From a virus, in the IMG/VR virus record IMGVR_UViG_3300017991_002024, positions 1-20,884 of that record: a DNA stretch of 20,884 bases; one strand, given 5' to 3'. The position numbers were made by a program, and so were the translations under genes. The notes under the pieces are model-generated. The model was not told the origin of the DNA, searched no databases, and was given only the letters and a program-made list of their open reading frames with translations. Shown one piece after another: positions 19,781 through 20,884 of this stretch. Position 1 is the stretch's first letter; each line of letters opens with the position of its first letter.

Positions 19781-20884
19781 ATGGGAAAAAGAGGACGCCC
19801 ACGCAAAGCCGCTAAGATGACCGCCGATGGGTTGCGCAAGGCTCTAATCGCTCGGAGATTTACCGATGGCGACACCCCAGTCAGCACAAAAGAGCTAGAA
19901 AGCCTCGTTGATGCCGGTAAAGACAAGGGCGGCCACGGGCTGGACGTGAACAAACTGCGCGAGTTGCTTGCTGCTGAAGGCTTTGCCGTAGAGGGCGGTG
20001 CGCCAGTTGCCCGAACGGCAGAGATGCTCGGCAAAGAGATCGACGACCTGCAGACGGCACAGCAAAAAATCGAAATCGCGATGGACCCGGATAACCCGGA
20101 GCCATCTGATGTTAAAAAGCTGCAGCAGATTCAGGAACGCTACACAAGACTTGTCAAAGAGCTTGACGCCCTGCAAGCCGAAAATGCCCCCCAGAACATT
20201 AGCCCAGACGCCGTTACGTCAGCCGATGATTCTTTGCCTCCGGTTGAAGCTGCTGCAGAAACCTCTGGCCTTACTCCAGAAGCGCAGCAGTTTCTGGCAC
20301 AAGCATCATCTTCTGGTGCGATGCCAGCGTTTATCACAAAAAACCTCCGAAAGATCGCTGCCGACAACAACATTCCTGTCACAAAGCAAACTACTGCTGC
20401 AGATATTGTTGAGGTGCTAAAAAGCCGAATGGGTGGCGAGTCGGCACCTCCCGCCCCAGCAGCACCATCTCCTGCCGTCACAGAGCCACCATCGATGCGG
20501 GTGCGGCGTCAGGACTATGCTCCCAACATTGGGAGAGAAGAGCCCGGGAACTATACTGGCTCGCCTAATCGCACCCCGTTGGTTAGGCCAGAGCCCGGCG
20601 AAACGCTTGGAGGGCTACGGGCTATGCCAGAGCCAGCCGCCGCAACGGCGAGGAATGCTGGTGTGCCAACGCCCGAGGAGGACGCCGCCGCAGTGCAGCG
20701 GATTCAGCGAGAAGCCCCTCCCCCACCGCAGATGGCGGCACAGTATGAGCCGCTTGAACTAGACACGGATGCAGTAGACGATGCGCTGCTTAGAACGCAG
20801 GGGGTAGCGCAGGGGGGTGAGCCGCTGGGTGGCCTAATGGACAACGACCCCGCTCCGGTAGACCCAACTCTGTATGTGGACCAA
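19781..20884 (+). CDS. AT-hook protein, unrecognised, 3'-truncated by the window edge
   Basis: The gene starts one base after the previous stop and stays open to the end of the window (368 residues visible). Residues 1-12 read MGKRGRPRKAAK: KRGRPRK is a perfect AT-hook, a short motif that binds the minor groove of AT-rich DNA. Next come a helical segment (LRKALIARRF, then LNKLRELLAAEGF-like helices to about residue 70), a coiled-coil-like stretch near residues 80-135 (IDDLQTAQQKIEIAMD, KKLQQIQERYTRLVKELDAL), a small helical patch (residues ~165-220) and then a long Pro/Ala/Glu-rich disordered tail. It follows a protein with a basic N-terminus, so a virion protein that rides on or with the packaged DNA is a fair guess. 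The family is unknown. Confidence 0.75.
   Translation, partial: MGKRGRPRKAAKMTADGLRKALIARRFTDGDTPVSTKELESLVDAGKDKGGHGLDVNKLRELLAAEGFAVEGGAPVARTAEMLGKEIDDLQTAQQKIEIAMDPDNPEPSDVKKLQQIQERYTRLVKELDALQAENAPQNISPDAVTSADDSLPPVEAAAETSGLTPEAQQFLAQASSSGAMPAFITKNLRKIAADNNIPVTKQTTAADIVEVLKSRMGGESAPPAPAAPSPAVTEPPSMRVRRQDYAPNIGREEPGNYTGSPNRTPLVRPEPGETLGGLRAMPEPAAATARNAGVPTPEEDAAAVQRIQREAPPPPQMAAQYEPLELDTDAVDDALLRTQGVAQGGEPLGGLMDNDPAPVDPTLYVDQ

Noticed and set aside
19998-20762. Two + strand frames of about 140 and 109 codons near the window end
   Set aside because: Both are shadows of the AT-hook gene, whose own frame is open throughout from 19781 and has sensible composition.
1-20884. Defence, toxin-antitoxin, integrase, CRISPR, tRNA or retron elements
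   Set aside because: I looked for cloverleaf, regular spaced repeats, recombinase and reverse-transcriptase motifs and saw none; everything fits a virion gene block.

Overview
The window is a nearly gap-free block of a tailed double-stranded DNA phage genome (Caudoviricetes). All recognisable genes lie on the + strand. They are packed with ATGA, GTGA, TGATG and TAATG junctions or gaps of a few bases; the longest non-coding stretch is only 69 bases. The gene set is virion and packaging genes only: scaffold, major capsid, head accessory protein, terminase pair, portal, a T7 gp11-type adaptor and a very long tail-nozzle-like protein. With no tape-measure or sheath gene, this points to a short-tailed (podovirus-like) particle. 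No integrase, repressor, replication, lysis, tRNA, CRISPR or defence gene is visible. Base composition is moderately GC-rich; the sequence alone does not name the host.

Layout. (1) 1-4000, head module: the end of an unrecognised large gene, a scaffold-like protein, the major capsid protein and a decoration-like protein, closed by a strong hairpin terminator at 3964-4003. (2) 4008-8646, packaging module: a zinc-ribbon protein in the small-terminase position, the large terminase (Walker A, Walker B, three-Asp nuclease), a small protein and the portal. (3) 8552-9359: an HNH endonuclease of the endonuclease VII type sits between the portal and an unrecognised protein; both the portal end and the HNH end show frame disturbance. 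(4) 9356-15572, tail module: adaptor-like protein and a 1652-residue nozzle-like protein with internal Gly-Ser-Gly-Tyr repeats. (5) 15562-20884: six mostly unrecognised genes in the position where podoviruses usually keep internal virion (DNA ejection) proteins. Three consecutive ones carry strongly basic, DNA-binding-like termini, and one begins with a textbook AT-hook. The last gene runs off the window.

Together these genes would build a procapsid on the scaffold, fill it through terminase and portal, close it with the adaptor and nozzle, and load ejection proteins. The most checkable oddities are the portal C-terminus, whose acidic tail lies in another frame and ends in a GTGA junction with the HNH gene; the over-long HNH reading frame; the 203-base overlap of the zinc-ribbon gene with terL; the enlarged nozzle; and the AT-hook protein.
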